Below, one piece after another: positions 61,619-64,000 of a stretch of DNA of 64,000 nucleotides (position 1 is the first letter of the stretch; each line of letters begins with the position of its first letter). This DNA comes from Euonymus europaeus (Eukaryota > Streptophyta > Magnoliopsida > Celastrales > Celastraceae). The translations under genes and the position numbers were made by a program. Location: contig OY756969.1 in the NCBI GenBank assembly GCA_963580455.1, forward strand, positions 10,493,501 to 10,557,500. The letters are read 5' to 3'. The notes beneath the pieces were generated by a model. That model was given only the letters and a program-made list of their open reading frames with translations. It was not told where the DNA came from and ran no database searches.

Positions 61619-64000
61619 TAACTTTCTACGATAAACCCTAACTTTCTACGACAAATAGACAAAATCGTTAAAAGCTCCTCCATAGAGAGAGTTGAGAAAT
61701 TCCGAACCATCAAAGTTGCTCGGCGTACACTTTTTATTGTTCTCTTATGTCAAATTTTACGAGTACAAGCTCGATAGATTATTTCAATGTCAAAACCCTA
61801 ACTTTGTATCACAAATAGATAAAATCTTTAAAAACTCTTCCATGGATAGAATTTAGTAATTCTGAATCATCAACGTTGATAAGTATGCACTTTTTATTGT
61901 TTTTTTAGGTCCAAATTCAATAGTCTTTGTTTCATAGATTGTTTTGTTCTCAAGACAAACAATTTCGTTCTAAATTGGGCAAAACAATTAAGAACACCTC
62001 CAACAGGACAGTTGAACAATTTCGGACCGTCAAAGTTGCTCAGTGTACACCTTTAATTGTTCTTCTGTGTCACATTTTACGAGTATAATCTTCCAAGACT
62101 ATTTCGATGAGAAAACACCAACTTCATATGACAAATGGACAAAACCGTTAAAAGCTCCTCCATAGAGAGAGTTGAGCAACTTCGGACCATCAAAGTTGCT
62201 CGGTGTACACTTTTTATAGTTCTTATTTGTCAAATTTTATGAGTATAGGCTTCCTTGATTATTTCGATGCCAAAACACCAACTTTCTGTGACAAATTGAC
62301 AAAATCGTCAAAAGCTCCTCCATAGAGAGACTTGAGCAACTTCGGACGGTAAAAGTTACTTGGTGTACACTTTTTTTTGTTCTTCTATGTCACATTTTAC
62401 GAGTATAAGCTTCCATGATAATTTCGATACCAAAACACCAACTTTCTATGACAAATTCACAAAATCGTTAAAAACTCCTCCATAGAGAGAGTTGAGCAAC
62501 TTCGGACCTTCAAAGTTGCTTAGTGTACACTTTTTATTGTTCTTCTATGTCAAATTTTATGAGTATAGGCTTCCTAGATTAATTCAGTGCCCAAACCCCA
62601 ACTTTCTATGACAAATCGACAAAATCATTAAAAGCTCCTCCATAGAGAGAGTTGAGAAATTCCGAACCATCAAAATTGCTCGGCGTATACTTTTTATTGT
62701 TCTCTTATGTCAAATTTTACGAGTACAAGCACAATAGATTATTTTGATGCCAAAACCCCAACTTTGTATCACAAATTGATAAATTCGTTAAAGACTCTTC
62801 GATGGATAGAATTGAGTAATTCAGAATCATCAACGTTAATAGGTATGCACTTTTTATTGTTTTTTAATGTCCAAATTTAATAGTCTTGGCTTCATAGAAT
62901 GTGTTGTTCTCAAGACAACCAATTTCGTTCTAAATTGGGCAAAACAATTAAAAACACCTCCAACGGGACAGTTGAACAATTTCGGATAGTCAAAGTCCCT
63001 CAGTGAACACTTTTAATTGTTCTTCTGTGTCACATTTTACGAGAATAATCTTCCAAGACTATTTCGATGACAAAACACCAACTTCCTATGACAAATGGAC
63101 AAAACCGTTAAAAGCTCCTCCATATAAAGAGTTGAGCAACTTATTTTTCTTCCTTGTCAAATTTTATGAGTATAGGCTTCCTAGATTATTTTGATGCCAA
63201 AACCCCAACTTTCTATGACAAATGGAGAAAACCGTTAAAAGCTCCTCCTTAGAGAGAGTTGAGAAACTTCGGATCATCAAAGTTGCTCGATGTACACTTT
63301 TTTTTGTTCTTCTATGTCACATTTTACGAGTATAAGCTTCCATGATAATTTCGATACCAAAACACCAACTTTCTATGACAAATTGACAAAACCGTTAAAA
63401 ACTCCTCCATAGAGAGAGTTGAGCAACTTCGGACCATCAAAGTTGCTCAGTGTACAACTTTTATTGTTCTTCTATGTCAATTTTATGAGTATAGGCTTCC
63501 TAGATTATTTCGGTGCCGAAACCCCAACTTTCTATGACAAATCGGCAAAATCGTTAGAAGCTCCTCCATAGAGAGAGTTGAGAAATTCCGAATCATCAAA
63601 GTTGCTCGGCGTACACTTTTTATTGTTCTCTTATGTCAAATTTTACGAGTACAAGCACAATAGATTATTTTGACGCTAAAACCCCAACTTTGTATCACAA
63701 ATTGATAAAATCGTTAAAGACTCTTCGATGGATAGAATTGAGTAATTCAGAATCATCAACGTTGATAGGTATGCACTTTTTATTGTTTTTAATGTCCAAA
63801 TTTAACAGTCTTGGCTTCATAGAATGTGTTTTTCTCAAGACAACCAATTTCGTTCTAAATTGGGCAAAACAATTAAAAACACCTCCAACGGGACAGTTGA
63901 ACAATTTCGGACAGTCAAAGTCCCTCAGCGTACACTTTTAATTGTTCTTCTGTGTCACATTTTACGAGAATAATCTTCCAAGACTATATCGATGACAAAA
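61619..64000 (+). repeat. 160-bp satellite array, right block with 960-bp (6-monomer) HOR
   Basis: The satellite continues in the same orientation to the window edge. A 960-bp period is clear: TCTCTTATGTCAAATTTTAC followed by GAGTACAAGC at 61741 and 62701, next at 63627. The last interval is 926 bp because about 33 bp were deleted near 63142 (GAGCAACTT joined to ATTTTTCTTCC). Class B monomers here use CAAGACAACCAATTTCG (CAAGACAAACAATTTCG in the first unit) and CAACGGGACAGTTGAACAA (CAACAGGACAG in the first unit), distinct from those in the central HOR. No gene is supported. Confidence 0.92.

Noticed and set aside
1..64000. CRISPR-like array, because of regularly spaced repeats
   Set aside because: The repeats are contiguous 160-bp satellite monomers with no short repeat/unique spacer structure, no leader and no cas genes, and they sit next to plant LTR retrotransposons.

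Overview
This 64 kb window looks like heterochromatin from a flowering-plant nuclear chromosome, probably centromeric or pericentromeric. I found no host gene, tRNA, rRNA or CRISPR array. About 79% of it (roughly 50 kb, about 315 copies) is one AT-rich tandem satellite with a 160-bp monomer, and every copy I read lies in the same orientation. The plant assignment rests on the embedded LTR elements: a Ty3/gypsy chromovirus of Tekay/Del type primed by initiator tRNA-Met, a probable Ty1/copia SIRE-type solo LTR, and a probable Tat/Athila-type LTR. I cannot name the species.

Layout. 1-9015: satellite in which a diverged monomer (class B) recurs about every 800 bp (5 monomers), with a young 2,793-bp-offset duplication at the left edge. 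9016-11508: a 2,493-bp TG...CA insertion with a 5-bp target-site duplication, read as a solo LTR, carrying a run of 20 G. 11509-19614: more satellite. 19615-21137 plus 30398-30406: a roughly 1.5-kb LTR-like element split by a nested 9,255-bp chromovirus at 21138-30392 (minus strand; gag, protease, RT, RNase H, integrase and a chromodomain-type C-terminus; inactivated by nonsense and frameshift mutations). 30407-61293: 31 kb of uninterrupted satellite. Its centre, about 44.3-56.7 kb, holds nearly identical 2,560-bp higher-order repeat (HOR) units, exactly 16 x 160 bp. 61294-61618: a 325-bp unclassified insertion. 61619-64000: satellite with a 960-bp (6-monomer) periodicity.

The window is best read as a record of satellite evolution. 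The same monomer families are organised into three different HOR lengths (5-mer, 16-mer, 6-mer) along one array. A and B monomers recombine into chimeras, breaks inside monomers mark past unequal exchanges, and the transposons lie outside the homogenised core. Most class A monomers carry a 9-bp inverted repeat (GAGCAACTT, 10-nt spacer, AAGTTGCTC), the clearest candidate for a functional element. The many short open reading frames across the satellite are by-products of the repeat and are not annotated as genes.
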